Both the position numbers and the translations under genes were made by a program. A stretch of 64,000 bases of DNA from Rubripirellula reticaptiva. GTDB taxonomy: Bacteria; Planctomycetota; Planctomycetia; Pirellulales; Pirellulaceae. The DNA lies in the NCBI RefSeq assembly GCF_007860175.1, contig NZ_SJPX01000002.1, forward strand, positions 186,001 through 250,000, written 5' to 3'. This document shows positions 26,604 through 34,031 of the stretch, in pieces; position 1 is the stretch's first letter, and each line of letters opens with the position of its first letter. The notes under the pieces are model-generated. The model ran no database searches. It saw only the letters and a program-made list of their open reading frames with translations, and was not told where the DNA came from.

Positions 26604-27014
26604 ATGTCAGAAGAAACCGCCGTCGTCGAGTACAGCGCAGAAACCAAGTCCATGGGCGACAAGATCGCCGAATTGACCCTGAAGCAAGCCAAAGAGCTTA
26701 GCGACTACCTAAAAGATGCGTATGGCATCGAACCGGCTTCGGGCGGTGGTGGCGTGATGATGGTTGCTGGCGATGGCGAAGGTGCCGCCGCTGCAGCCGA
26801 ACAAACCGAATTCGACGTCGTCCTGACCGGATTCGGCGACAAGAAGCTGAACGTTGTCAAGGTTGTTAAGAACCTGACCGGCGCTTCGCTGATGGAAGCC
26901 AAGAAGATGGTCGAAGGCGTTCCTGCGAAGCTCAAAGAAGGCGTTTCGAAAGAAGACGCCGACAAAATCAAGGCCGAAATCGAAGAAGCTGGTGGTTCGG
27001 TCGAACTCAAGTAG
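26604..27014 (+). CDS. rplL: 50S ribosomal protein L7/L12
   Basis: L7/L12 (136 aa) forms the flexible stalk that recruits translational GTPases. The N-terminal dimerisation helix (DKIAELTLKQAKELSDYLKD), a Gly/Ala-rich hinge (ASGGGGVMMVAGDGEGAAAA) and the C-terminal domain (TEFDVVLTGFGDKKLNVVKV, GASLMEAKKMVEGVP) are clear. The hinge is glycine-richer than usual. ATG 26604 is preferred to an in-frame start at 26589. Unlike most bacteria, no rpoB follows: the next gene is convergent. Confidence 0.97.
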   Translation: MSEETAVVEYSAETKSMGDKIAELTLKQAKELSDYLKDAYGIEPASGGGGVMMVAGDGEGAAAAAEQTEFDVVLTGFGDKKLNVVKVVKNLTGASLMEAKKMVEGVPAKLKEGVSKEDADKIKAEIEEAGGSVELK

Positions 27015-27050
27015 TTCGAGCGTTCAATCACATTCTGATTTGAAATTCAA

Positions 27051-27085
27051 CAATGCTTTGCTGGTCATCGATCGGCAAAGTATTG
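27051..27085 (+). terminator. Hairpin downstream of rplL, within a non-coding gap
   Basis: CAATGCTTTGC (27051-27061) and GCAAAGTATTG (27075-27085) pair over 11 bp with one wobble. It lies 36 bp after the rplL stop and ends the ribosomal operon; the T-tract is poor (TTGTTGCT). The rest of 27086-27309 contains nothing I can name. Confidence 0.55.
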
Positions 27086-27309
27086 TTGCTGCGCGGTCGA
27101 AGATTATCTGGTGCAAGCTATGGCTGCAAGTTGATTTGCGAGCCTGCCGTCGTGCGGGCTTACGAGTAGTTTTGTAGCGCAAGTTTTTTTAACGAGATCG
27201 CAAGAATGAGAATGTAGCACCGGTAACCACCTGGCAGATGCTTAGTAGGCGCGGATGATGCGACGATTCCTGATTTACTAAAAGCCGAAACCAGATCCAA
27301 AAGTGAACG

Positions 27310-28179
27310 TTACCGAAAGAACGGTAGCGCCGGTAGGTTTGCGATTCCGACGCCGCCGGTTCCGCTTGGCGGCAATGCTTGTCCTTGAACGCCGGAATGC
27401 GCTGGCATCAAGTCCTTCGCTACCATTCCGCTTTGCCCAGCATTTCGCCGTGGCGGGTCGCTCGTCATCCGCCCTACCGAAGTGGCGGAAATTCGGGGTG
27501 CTGTATACGCGGCGCTGGCGTAGCCGTTTGCCATAGGCTGAACCTGCGTGCTGGAATCGAGCGGACGGAGTCTGGCGGCGACTGCGGCACTGATGCCGGT
27601 TGGATCCACCGACGGTGAAGCCGGCGGCGCGACACGACCAACCGGTTCGTAGGCGATCTTTTGCTCGCGTTCCATCCGCACGAACTGCTGCGGAACGTCG
27701 ATCTTGCGTTTCTCGGCAATCCACTGAGTACGACTTTGGGTGCGTTGGACTATTTCATTGCGAGCCTCCCAGCGGGTCTGTGGCACCTGCTGGTACTCGA
27801 CCGTGGGCTGCTGGAATGGATTCCACCGGCCGGTGACTCGGGGCTGCCAAGTACTTGTGGTGATCGGCGTGTAAACTGTACGAGTCTCGGGCCTTGTTTC
27901 GTGAACGGTCTGCGGGGTGTAGACAGTTTCATCGCGTGATTGCATTTTGGTCTCGTAGACCGGTCGCTCGATCGTTTGCGCGACTTGGCGGTACACGATT
28001 CCCGTCGCAGGATCGGTATAGTAACCGGCCCCCGGCGGTGCAGAAGCATTGGTCGATTGGGATGGGGCTGTTGACGGACCTTGCGCTGAAGCGCCCGATG
28101 CAGCGAGTGTTGAAGCGATTGCCGCGGCCGTGAATGTAAATCCACGGGTGACAACCTGAGATGAGATCCGAAGTTTCAT
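27310..28179 (-). CDS. Secreted hypothetical protein with repeated Tyr/Thr-rich segments
   Basis: The 289-aa protein has a signal peptide (RGFTFTAAAIASTLAASGAS, cleavage after ASA near residue 32). It continues with YTDPATGIVYRQVAQTIERP and irregular repeats centred on ETxVYTPxTxxETRxETRTV (residues about 70-130), then Gln/Arg/Pro-rich sequence. There is no recognised catalytic domain. The composition and imperfect repeats suggest an extended envelope or surface protein. ATG 28179 places the signal peptide at the N-terminus; the frame is open further upstream but unlikely. It is divergent from the Trm112-like gene. Confidence 0.75.
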   Translation of the reverse strand: MKLRISSQVVTRGFTFTAAAIASTLAASGASAQGPSTAPSQSTNASAPPGAGYYTDPATGIVYRQVAQTIERPVYETKMQSRDETVYTPQTVHETRPETRTVYTPITTSTWQPRVTGRWNPFQQPTVEYQQVPQTRWEARNEIVQRTQSRTQWIAEKRKIDVPQQFVRMEREQKIAYEPVGRVAPPASPSVDPTGISAAVAARLRPLDSSTQVQPMANGYASAAYTAPRISATSVGRMTSDPPRRNAGQSGMVAKDLMPAHSGVQGQALPPSGTGGVGIANLPALPFFR

Positions 28180-28269
28180 GGCAATCCTTCGCCGAGTACA
28201 GCGGACAATCGGCTGTCGCCTTGCTTGGGATTTTCGGCCTTTGTTGATCACCATACTGAGAAAAAATTG

Positions 28270-28521
28270 ATGGTAGACCCGAAATTGATTTGCCGATTGC
28301 GGTGCCCGATCGAAGGCACCCCGTTGCATTTGGCCAGCGATTCGTTGGTCGAAAGCGTCAACGAAGCGATTGTGGCGGGCGAAAAAAGAGATCGCCACGA
28401 CCAGAAGATTTCTTCGCCAATCGATGGCGGCCTCGTCAACCAGCAGGGAAACCGGCTGTACCCCATCCGCGGCGGCATCCCAACGCTGATCGCCGACGAG
28501 GCGATCGATCTGAATGGGTAA
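28270..28521 (+). CDS. Trm112/YcaR-family small protein
   Basis: The 83-aa protein resembles the Trm112-like (UPF0434) family, short proteins that in other organisms activate methyltransferases. The start LICRLRCPIEGTPL matches the family CPxCKxPL segment, and the end NRLYPIRGGIPTLIADEAID matches YPIxdGIPxLLxdeA. A linker of about 30 residues is inserted between them. Only the first Cys pair (C-x3-C) is present; the second is absent, so zinc may not be bound in the standard way. ATG 28270 sits at the expected distance. Confidence 0.8.
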   Translation: MVDPKLICRLRCPIEGTPLHLASDSLVESVNEAIVAGEKRDRHDQKISSPIDGGLVNQQGNRLYPIRGGIPTLIADEAIDLNG

Positions 28522-28571
28522 TTGACACTTTTGAACGCAACGAACAGAAAAATCGCAAACTGACAGACGCT

Positions 28572-28808
28572 CTACAACCAGTCGCCCTCTTCGCCACGCG
28601 GGTCGCTACACCATTTGGTCAGAGCTTCGACCACTGCGTCGCGCTCGGTCGCGCCCGTCCAAAGCGAATCGTCGACGTCCAAGCGAACTTCATAGTCGCC
28701 TTCGTGCATGCAGTCAGCCTCGCCGCAAAAATGAGGGACATCTGCGACCCACACAATCCGGTAAAGCGGCACTTGCTTGTCGTCAATTCGGATCAGCGGT
28801 GAATCCAT
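28572..28808 (-). CDS. Small hypothetical protein downstream of proC
   Basis: The 78-aa protein is acidic with two Cys close together (HFCGEADCMHEGDYEVRL), beta-strand-like N-terminal half and a short C-terminal helix (DAVVEALTKWC). It is 31 bp downstream of proC on the same strand and may be co-transcribed. No family is recognised. It could be a chance reading frame, but the sequence has protein-like composition and no competing gene covers it. Confidence 0.5.
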   Translation of the reverse strand: MDSPLIRIDDKQVPLYRIVWVADVPHFCGEADCMHEGDYEVRLDVDDSLWTGATERDAVVEALTKWCSDPRGEEGDWL

Positions 28809-28839
28809 GTTGGCTTTCGTGGTGAGAGAAAGTTTATAG

Positions 28840-29655
28840 CTACTTTGAACTGCCCAGCTCGCGACTGCGACGAGCCGACGCCGCGACTGCGTCGATCACT
28901 GCACCGCGAAACCCATTGTGTTCCAGAGACGCCAGGGCGGCAATGGTCGTTCCCCCGGGGCTTGCGACCGAATCCTTCAACTCGCCTGGGTGACGCCCCG
29001 TTTCGGCAATCATTTTTGCGGTTCCAAACACTGTTTGAGTCGCTAGTTGCATGGCAATTGGCCGTGGTAATCCGGCCAAAACACCACCATCGGCCAGCGC
29101 TTCGACCATCAAGCAAACATAGGCTGGCCCCGATCCGCTAACGCCCGTGACCGCATCCATTTGCGACTCCGTCACCTGGATCGCGATCCCAACGGCTCCC
29201 AACAACTGCTCGACAGTGGCCCGATCCTGCTCGGTCACGTCCTCGGCACAGCAAAAACCACTGGCTCCGGCACCGACCAGAGATGGCGTGTTCGGCATGA
29301 CCCGCACGACTCGTCGATGATTGATTCCTTTACAAAGGGATTCAAGCCCAACCCCGGCAGCGACCGATAGGACCAGCTTGCCGTCCCAACAACCACTCAG
29401 TGGCTGTTTGGCGACTCCGGCAATGGCGTGAGGTTTGACGGCCAAAAGCACCACATCGCTAGCCTGGACCGCAGTTTCCAGGTCTGAAATGACGACCTCA
29501 GGGTGATTTTCGCTCCACCACTGACCGCTGATCGCGCTGGAATTGACCAAACGCAGGCTTTCCGCGGTTACCGTCTTCGCCGCCATCATCCCGCAAATAA
29601 GAGCACGGCCCATTTGGCCGCCACCAACAACGGTTAACTTGATTGGTTGATTCAT
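28840..29655 (-). CDS. proC: Pyrroline-5-carboxylate reductase
   Basis: ProC (271 aa) catalyses the last step of proline synthesis, reducing 1-pyrroline-5-carboxylate with NAD(P)H. The Rossmann motif TVVGGGQMGRALICGM is at residues 8-23, and AVKPHAI, RVMPNTPSLVGAGASGF and the C-terminal signature DAVTGVSGSGPAYVCLMVEA are all present. Length is normal. It is divergent from argB, with about 200 bp between them, so proline and arginine genes are physically linked here. Inside that gap a small palindrome (GATCGG-T5-CCGATC, 29728-29744) could be an operator. Confidence 0.96.
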   Translation of the reverse strand: MNQPIKLTVVGGGQMGRALICGMMAAKTVTAESLRLVNSSAISGQWWSENHPEVVISDLETAVQASDVVLLAVKPHAIAGVAKQPLSGCWDGKLVLSVAAGVGLESLCKGINHRRVVRVMPNTPSLVGAGASGFCCAEDVTEQDRATVEQLLGAVGIAIQVTESQMDAVTGVSGSGPAYVCLMVEALADGGVLAGLPRPIAMQLATQTVFGTAKMIAETGRHPGELKDSVASPGGTTIAALASLEHNGFRGAVIDAVAASARRSRELGSSK

Positions 29656-29862
29656 TGAATGTCTAACGATTGTTTGAGCATCGACGGGGTGTCCTCAATT
29701 GACCCTCTAAGCGGGCAGCCCTAAATTGATCGGTTTTTCCGATCCCGAACACCCCTGCAAAAAAGTGGCGTTTTGGGTCGACACTAGTCAGCCATTGTTA
29801 ATTAATTGAATCGCAAGTCTTTGAATCACACATCGCCTACTGCCGCCCGCGGAGAACTCAAC

Positions 29863-30726
29863 GTGGAAGAAGCTATCGGTAAAGCCAACACTTTGATCGA
29901 AGCAATGGGATGGATACGCCGGTTCCGCGGCAAAACCGTCGTGATCAAGTTGGGCGGCAGCTTGCTGGATGATGACCAAGCGCTGATGCATATCCTTTTG
30001 GATGTCATCTTCATGGAATCGGTTGGCATGAAGCCCGTCATCGTTCACGGCGGTGGCAAGGCGATCAACCGTGCATTGGCTGACTCTGGCATCGAACCGA
30101 ACTTTATCCGCGGCCGGCGTTATACCGACCAACCGACGCTCGACATCGTCGCAAAGGTACTCGCCGGTGACTTGAATGTGGCGCTGACGCAAGAGATCGA
30201 ACGTCTTGGCGGTCGCGCGATGAACCTTTCCTTCGATACCACCAACGTACTGTTCGGCGAAAAATTGCCGACCGAAGACGACGAAGACCTGGGCTTCGTC
30301 GGACACGTCACTCGAGTCGACCGCAGCGTGATCGAGGGACTCTCATACACCGATCAAGTGCCAATCATCCCATCGATGTGCCAAGGCGAAGACGGTCAAA
30401 AATACAATGTGAATGCCGATACTGCGGCAATGGCGGTGGCACAAGCACTCGGCGCCGAAAAGCTAGTGTTCTTGTCGGACGTCAATGGCGTTCGAACGGA
30501 CAAAGATGATGCAAAGACGATCATACATTCGCTGTCGTCCGATGATGCACGAAAGCTGATTGCTGATGGTGTGATCGTGGGTGGAATGATTCCGAAAGTC
30601 GAAGCTTGCTTGGAAACCTTGGGCCGAGGAGTTCGAAAAGTTCACATTGTCGACGGTTCACTGCGTCACTCGCTGTTGCTTGAAATATTCACCACCAGCG
30701 GCGTGGGAACTGAGATCCACCAGTAG
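29863..30726 (+). CDS. argB: Acetylglutamate kinase
   Basis: ArgB (287 aa) phosphorylates N-acetylglutamate, the second step of arginine synthesis. Signature segments are [12 protein letters not shown] near residue 26, [34 protein letters not shown], and [15 protein letters not shown] prefer GTG 29863, preceded by GGAG at a normal distance, which yields an N-terminus ([14 protein letters not shown]) like other kinases of this family; an in-frame TTG at 29806 would add 19 residues. The N-terminal helix of this kind occurs in arginine-inhibited hexameric enzymes, so feedback inhibition is plausible. It leads an argB / argD-like / argF run. Confidence 0.96.
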   Translation: MEEAIGKANTLIEAMGWIRRFRGKTVVIKLGGSLLDDDQALMHILLDVIFMESVGMKPVIVHGGGKAINRALADSGIEPNFIRGRRYTDQPTLDIVAKVLAGDLNVALTQEIERLGGRAMNLSFDTTNVLFGEKLPTEDDEDLGFVGHVTRVDRSVIEGLSYTDQVPIIPSMCQGEDGQKYNVNADTAAMAVAQALGAEKLVFLSDVNGVRTDKDDAKTIIHSLSSDDARKLIADGVIVGGMIPKVEACLETLGRGVRKVHIVDGSLRHSLLLEIFTTSGVGTEIHQ

Positions 30727-30777
30727 CAATAACGATTCGTCTTTCACCACACATCTGCATCTCGAGGTCATCATTCG

Positions 30778-32145
30778 ATGAGCGAAAACAACGACCGCGA
30801 CGACCCGGCTGACGAACAAGAATTTGCACCGGAGTTGGAAGATGCAGACTGGGGCGATGAGCAGGAATCCACAGAAACGGACAACGTACCCGAGACAAAC
30901 CCTTCACCGCCGGATCACACGCTTGCTACCGAGACGCTTGCTACCGAAACGGAAATCACGACGCCACCGCCGGCACGCAAGCCATTCACTGGTTCGCCAC
31001 GTGGGATTCGTCGTAGCGATAACGAAGGATTCGAAATCATCGACGCTCTGGCCGGTCGTTCGTCTGTTTTCGGATTCGGTTTCGCGGCGATCGCGGATGC
31101 GGTCATGTCAGCGTCACGAAGCTACCTGGGCGATGCGTCGCGCTTAGGCTGTGATTCGTTGGGCGGCGTTATGACCTCATCGATCGACTTGTCACTTTCC
31201 GATGCGTTCATCGAATTCCTGCGCGGCGATGGCATTCGCGCCGAATCGGTCACCTTGCTTTCTTCGGCCGATGCAGCGGTCGAGCGGTTGCTGCTGCTGT
31301 CGCGCAGCCGAAGCAACGGCACCCGCTATCGCACGATCGCCATGGTCGGCAGCGACCACGGACGCAGTGCGATGTGCCGAACGGCTAGCGGACGACCTGA
31401 ATTGCATGATGGGCTTGGTCCCATGATGGCAGGATTCGCTCACGCGCCGATGGGCGATCTAGACGCGGTCAAGTCGATGATCGATGGCCAAACCGGGTGC
31501 ATCCTGATTTGCCCGATTGACTTTGCCAATGCAGCGATGCCCATGGATTCTGATTTCATCGATGGACTGCGACAACTTTGCGACCAGCACGATTTGCTGC
31601 TCGCTGTCGACGAGACTCGTTTGATGTTCGGCGCCTCGGGAACCTTATTAACGTTTTCATCAATTTCAAATTCGAAAGCTGATCTCGTTGCAGTCTCTGC
31701 TGGCCTGTTCGCTGGCATGTCGGGTGGCCTTGTGATCGCCAACAGCCGTGTCGGTGACACTCGGGCTGCTGCCGAAAACCACCCCATGCTTGCTGCCGTT
31801 GCAATGCAAACAATCGAGTCGATGTTCGAAAATGATTGGCCTGAAAAGTCAATTGATTCGGCGAAAGAGCTTGCCATGAAACTTGCCGAAACGATCTCGA
31901 GCTTTGAGTTTGTGCGGGACGTCCATGCAACCGGACTGACGATCGGTATCGAAACAGACATCGAATCGGCATCCTTGGTGCGTGCGGCGTCGAAACGAGG
32001 TCTTCGCATTGAAGCAGCTGGCGACCTCGGCGTTCGTGTGCAATTACCATTGAAACTAAGCCTGGACGATCAATCGATATTCATCGACCGGCTAGGCGAA
32101 ACGATGCGAGACATCGAAACGGCAACAGCCGAAATGTCTGCTTAA
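30778..32145 (+). CDS. ArgD-like class III aminotransferase homologue lacking the PLP lysine
   Basis: The protein (455 aa) sits where argD would be, between argB and argF, and follows the class III aminotransferase fold. LLSSADAAVERLLLLSRS matches the NSGxEAxExAxKLAR block, GDLDAVKSMIDGQTGCILIC matches the ArgD central region, and LLAVDETRLMFGASGTL carries the PLP-contacting Asp (Asp278). However, in DLVAVSAGLFAGMSGG the Schiff-base lysine position of the ArgD motif (LAKGL) is Ala308. An acidic, low-complexity N-terminal extension of about 75 residues contains a duplicated LATET unit. The protein is therefore unlikely to be a normal aminotransferase. It might be a non-catalytic partner, or an active ArgD may be encoded elsewhere. 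Confidence 0.75.
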   Translation: MSENNDRDDPADEQEFAPELEDADWGDEQESTETDNVPETNPSPPDHTLATETLATETEITTPPPARKPFTGSPRGIRRSDNEGFEIIDALAGRSSVFGFGFAAIADAVMSASRSYLGDASRLGCDSLGGVMTSSIDLSLSDAFIEFLRGDGIRAESVTLLSSADAAVERLLLLSRSRSNGTRYRTIAMVGSDHGRSAMCRTASGRPELHDGLGPMMAGFAHAPMGDLDAVKSMIDGQTGCILICPIDFANAAMPMDSDFIDGLRQLCDQHDLLLAVDETRLMFGASGTLLTFSSISNSKADLVAVSAGLFAGMSGGLVIANSRVGDTRAAAENHPMLAAVAMQTIESMFENDWPEKSIDSAKELAMKLAETISSFEFVRDVHATGLTIGIETDIESASLVRAASKRGLRIEAAGDLGVRVQLPLKLSLDDQSIFIDRLGETMRDIETATAEMSA

Positions 32146-32226
32146 GCGATTTTGTAAACCAAACCCCGTGGCGGCCGGGACAAATACAAGCCCCATCCAG
32201 ATTGAAATTGGAATGCAAGAAATACC

Positions 32227-33162
32227 ATGCAACACCTTCTAACACTTTTCGAAATTTCGCCCGATGACTTGAAGCGAGTCTTGCAGGTGTCGATGGACCT
32301 GAAGGCCCGCCTAGTCGCCGGTGATCGTCCACCGATTTTGGCTCAGCACATGGTCGCGTTGCTGTTCGAAAAGCCAAGCCTGCGGACTCGAGTCAGCTTT
32401 GAAACTGGTATGGCCCAACTTGGCGGCGCAAGCTTGTTTTTGGGCGATGACGTGGGTTGGGGCAAGCGAGAATCACCTAGCGATTTCACTCACGTGCTCG
32501 GTGAGTTTGTTGACTTAGTCGTTTGCCGAGCCAAATCTCATGATCGTGTCGAACAGATGGCTGGCTTCAATGCGGTTCCGATCATCAACGGGCTGACCGA
32601 CCTTTGCCACCCCTGCCAAGCGCTCGCCGATGTGATGACGGTCCAAGAGTCACTCGGTTCGCTCGAAGGCAAGCACTTGACGTTCGTCGGCGACGGCAAC
32701 AACGTCGCACAGTCGCTAGCGCTGATTTGCGCGATGCTGGACATGCGATTCACGCTGGCATGCCCGGAAGGCTACGAAATGGATTCCGATTGGTTAGCTC
32801 GAGTCGCCAATGCATACCCCAAAGCCAAGATTGAAACGGTGAACGATCCGATGACCGCGGTCACCGATGCCGACGCGATCTACACCGACGTGTGGACCAG
32901 CATGGGCCAAGAATCGGAGGATGCTGCTCGCAAAAGAGCGTTTGCAAGTTACCAGGTCGGCGACAAGTTGATGGCCAAAGCGCCGTCTCATGCAAGAGTC
33001 CTGCACTGCTTGCCGGCGATTCGTGGCCAAGAAATCACTGACGAAGTGATCGACAGCAGCCAGAGTGACGTGATCCGCCAAGCTGGCAACCGCATGCACG
33101 CTCAAAAAGGTTTGATGGTCTGGCTGCTCAATCGCCCCTGGATTGACAAGAACGTCACCTAA
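32227..33162 (+). CDS. argF: Ornithine carbamoyltransferase
   Basis: ArgF (311 aa) makes citrulline from ornithine and carbamoyl phosphate. The carbamoyl-phosphate motif is [16 protein letters not shown] (Leu in place of the common Thr of STRTR). [23 protein letters not shown] and [15 protein letters not shown] match the conserved ornithine-side and catalytic loops. It is 81 bp downstream of the ArgD-like gene and probably in the same operon. Specificity for acetylated or succinylated ornithine is not suggested, because the SMG loop is of the ornithine type. Confidence 0.94.
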   Translation: MQHLLTLFEISPDDLKRVLQVSMDLKARLVAGDRPPILAQHMVALLFEKPSLRTRVSFETGMAQLGGASLFLGDDVGWGKRESPSDFTHVLGEFVDLVVCRAKSHDRVEQMAGFNAVPIINGLTDLCHPCQALADVMTVQESLGSLEGKHLTFVGDGNNVAQSLALICAMLDMRFTLACPEGYEMDSDWLARVANAYPKAKIETVNDPMTAVTDADAIYTDVWTSMGQESEDAARKRAFASYQVGDKLMAKAPSHARVLHCLPAIRGQEITDEVIDSSQSDVIRQAGNRMHAQKGLMVWLLNRPWIDKNVT

Positions 33163-33235
33163 ATGACGAGCGAACATTAAGGGCCCGATCATTTCAGTCG
33201 CCCACTTCATTTGATTCCGACCACCAAAGTAACCT

Positions 33236-33934
33236 ATGCGTCCCGCTGACCAACTTCGCGATATTGAAATCCAAACCGGCTACCTTGATTCGAATCCCGC
33301 CAGTGTTCTGTATCGTTGCGGTCGAACGATCGTGCTGTGTACCGCATCGATCGAGGCTAGGGTTCCGCCGTGGTTGGAAGGCAAAGGCAAGGGCTGGGTG
33401 ACCGCTGAATACAACATGCTGCCAGGTAGCACGAGTCCTCGCAAACGACGTGACCGTGATGGCAAAGTCGATGGACGAACCACCGAGATCCAACGACTGA
33501 TCGGTCGCAGTCTGCGCTCAGTCGTCGACATGAAAGCACTCGGCGAGAACATGATCACCGTCGACTGTGATGTGTTGCAGGCCGATGGTGGCACGCGAAC
33601 CGCCTCGATCACGGGCGGCTTCATCGCACTTGCCAAAGCGATCGCGATCGCGGTCCCCGGGTCAACCGTTGGCAACGGCCCCATCACCGATTCGGTCGCC
33701 GCGATTAGCGTCGGCTTGATCGACGGCGAAGTCAAACTTGACCTCGACTACGTCCTGGATGTCGCCGCGGATGTTGATATGAACGTTGTCATGACAGGCA
33801 AAGGTCGTTTCGTCGAAATTCAAGGCACCGGCGAAGAAGCCACGTTCGATGATGCGGAATTGGCCGAACTTCTGCGACTGTCCAAAAAAGGAATCGCCGA
33901 ATTGACCGTCAAGCAGATGGCAACCATCGCTTGA
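33236..33934 (+). CDS. rph: Ribonuclease PH
   Basis: RNase PH (232 aa) is a phosphorolytic 3-prime exoribonuclease that trims tRNA precursors. Family segments include the N-terminal [58 protein letters not shown], the [20 protein letters not shown] catalytic region and [20 protein letters not shown]. It is slightly shorter than typical (~240 aa). It follows argF by 73 bp. A 9-bp perfect hairpin occurs just after its stop. Confidence 0.96.
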   Translation: MRPADQLRDIEIQTGYLDSNPASVLYRCGRTIVLCTASIEARVPPWLEGKGKGWVTAEYNMLPGSTSPRKRRDRDGKVDGRTTEIQRLIGRSLRSVVDMKALGENMITVDCDVLQADGGTRTASITGGFIALAKAIAIAVPGSTVGNGPITDSVAAISVGLIDGEVKLDLDYVLDVAADVDMNVVMTGKGRFVEIQGTGEEATFDDAELAELLRLSKKGIAELTVKQMATIA

Positions 33935-33938
33935 CCCG

Positions 33939-33961
33939 TGGCCAAGGTTCGTCCTTGGCCA
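33939..33961 (+). terminator. Perfect hairpin between rph and polA
   Basis: TGGCCAAGG (33939-33947) pairs with CCTTGGCCA (33953-33961) around a 5-nt TTCGT loop. It lies 4 bp after the rph stop. The following sequence is only weakly T-rich (TTGTCAT), so termination may be incomplete. Confidence 0.6.
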
Positions 33962-34031
33962 TTGTCATGTCCCCAGGAATCCGCCTGGTTTTTTCCAGCG
34001 CACCGCGGCGACCTTTCAAAGAATAGTATCG

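Noticed and set aside
32321-32518. Second reading frame inside argF
   Set aside because: It is an overlapping frame of a certain gene with no independent support.
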